NCBI GenBank assembly: GCA_045110285.1
Contig: JBGCGA010000090.1
Span: forward strand, 1-6,639
Direction: 5' to 3'
DNA: 6,639 nt
DNA from: Putridiphycobacter sp045110285
Lineage (GTDB): Bacteria > Bacteroidota > Bacteroidia > Flavobacteriales_D > Crocinitomicaceae
The notes beneath the pieces were generated by a model, which had not been told where the DNA came from, searched no databases, and saw only the letters and a list, made by a program, of their open reading frames with translations. Shown here piece after piece: positions 6,209 through 6,639 of the stretch. Numbering within the stretch: position 1 is the first letter of the stretch; every line of letters begins with the position of its first letter. Made by a program: the position numbers and the translations under genes.

Positions 6209-6639
6209 ATGAAAAACATTGAAATTATTGATACGAAAGACACCCGTTCTGGTTTTGGAGCAGGTTTAGCTGAATTAGGAGATACGAATCCAAATGTAGT
6301 GGGTCTTTGTGCCGATTTAATTGGTTCGTTAAAAATGGATGCGTTTAAGGCGGCCCATCCCGACCGATTTTTTCAAGTAGGAATTGCTGAAGCCAATATG
6401 ATTGGAATGGCAGCAGGGCTAACCATAGGTGGTAAAATTCCTTTTACCGGAACTTTTGCTAACTTTTCAACGGGTAGAGTTTACGATCAAATCAGACAAT
6501 CGGTAGCGTATTCAAATAAGAATGTAAAAATTTGTGCTTCTCACGCTGGATTGACTTTAGGGGAAGATGGCGCAACACATCAGATATTAGAAGATATTGG
6601 ATTAATGAAAATGCTGCCAAATATGACAGTTATTTCACC
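6209..6639 (+). CDS. Transketolase, C-terminal subunit (partial, runs off the window)
   Basis: ATG at 6209 opens a frame of 143 complete codons with no stop before the window ends; the family is about 310-320 residues, so roughly half is present. It encodes the pyrimidine-binding half of split transketolase. Visible features are KDTRSGFGAGLAELG (10-24), CADLIGSLKMDAF (34-46), the cofactor-activating glutamate block VGIAEANMIGMAAGL (57-71), PFTGTFANFSTGRVYDQIRQ (78-97), and SHAGLTLGEDGATHQILED (110-128). It should pair with the subunit at 3943-4785. It begins 21 bp after the VWA gene with no terminator between them, so it is probably transcribed with it. No Shine-Dalgarno is seen. Confidence 0.95.
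   Translation, partial: MKNIEIIDTKDTRSGFGAGLAELGDTNPNVVGLCADLIGSLKMDAFKAAHPDRFFQVGIAEANMIGMAAGLTIGGKIPFTGTFANFSTGRVYDQIRQSVAYSNKNVKICASHAGLTLGEDGATHQILEDIGLMKMLPNMTVIS

Overview
The window looks like chromosomal DNA of a Bacteroidota bacterium (Flavobacteriia/Cytophagia-like; I cannot resolve the order). The reasons are: low G+C; a GWxTD-domain protein; a transketolase split into separate N- and C-terminal genes whose sequences fit the Bacteroidota form; no Shine-Dalgarno sequence before any start codon; and several exact or near copies of the Bacteroidota -7 promoter box TAnnTTTG just upstream of genes.

Layout. The left part (about 1-1200) is read from the minus strand. Positions 1-123 hold nothing I recognise. 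A DUF3995-type membrane-protein gene (124-551) is broken by one in-frame stop and one frameshift. It is preceded by a 129-residue protein of unknown function (601-990), then a strong rho-independent terminator (1073-1107) and a tRNA-Ser(UGA) with an encoded CCA end (1108-1195). A 164-bp AT-rich spacer (1196-1359) carries divergent promoter elements. There is no stretch over 300 bases without a gene once the pseudogene is counted.

The right part (1360-6639) is all plus strand. It holds an exported GWxTD-domain protein, a family 2 glycosyltransferase that begins 20 bp later at a TTG codon, a terminator overlapping that gene's stop codon, the transketolase N-terminal subunit, an exported von Willebrand factor A (VWA) protein, and the first 143 codons of the transketolase C-terminal subunit, cut by the window edge.

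How the genes work together. The two transketolase halves should form one thiamine-diphosphate enzyme of the non-oxidative pentose phosphate pathway. Unusually, a 451-residue exported VWA protein sits between them, with short gaps on both sides. The GWxTD protein and the glycosyltransferase look like a two-gene unit with an envelope role that cannot be specified from sequence. I did not find a mobile element, CRISPR array or defence system. The most notable observations are the doubly broken DUF3995 gene, the VWA gene lodged between the transketolase halves, and promoter boxes so close to the tRNA and to one mRNA start that nearly leaderless transcripts are predicted.
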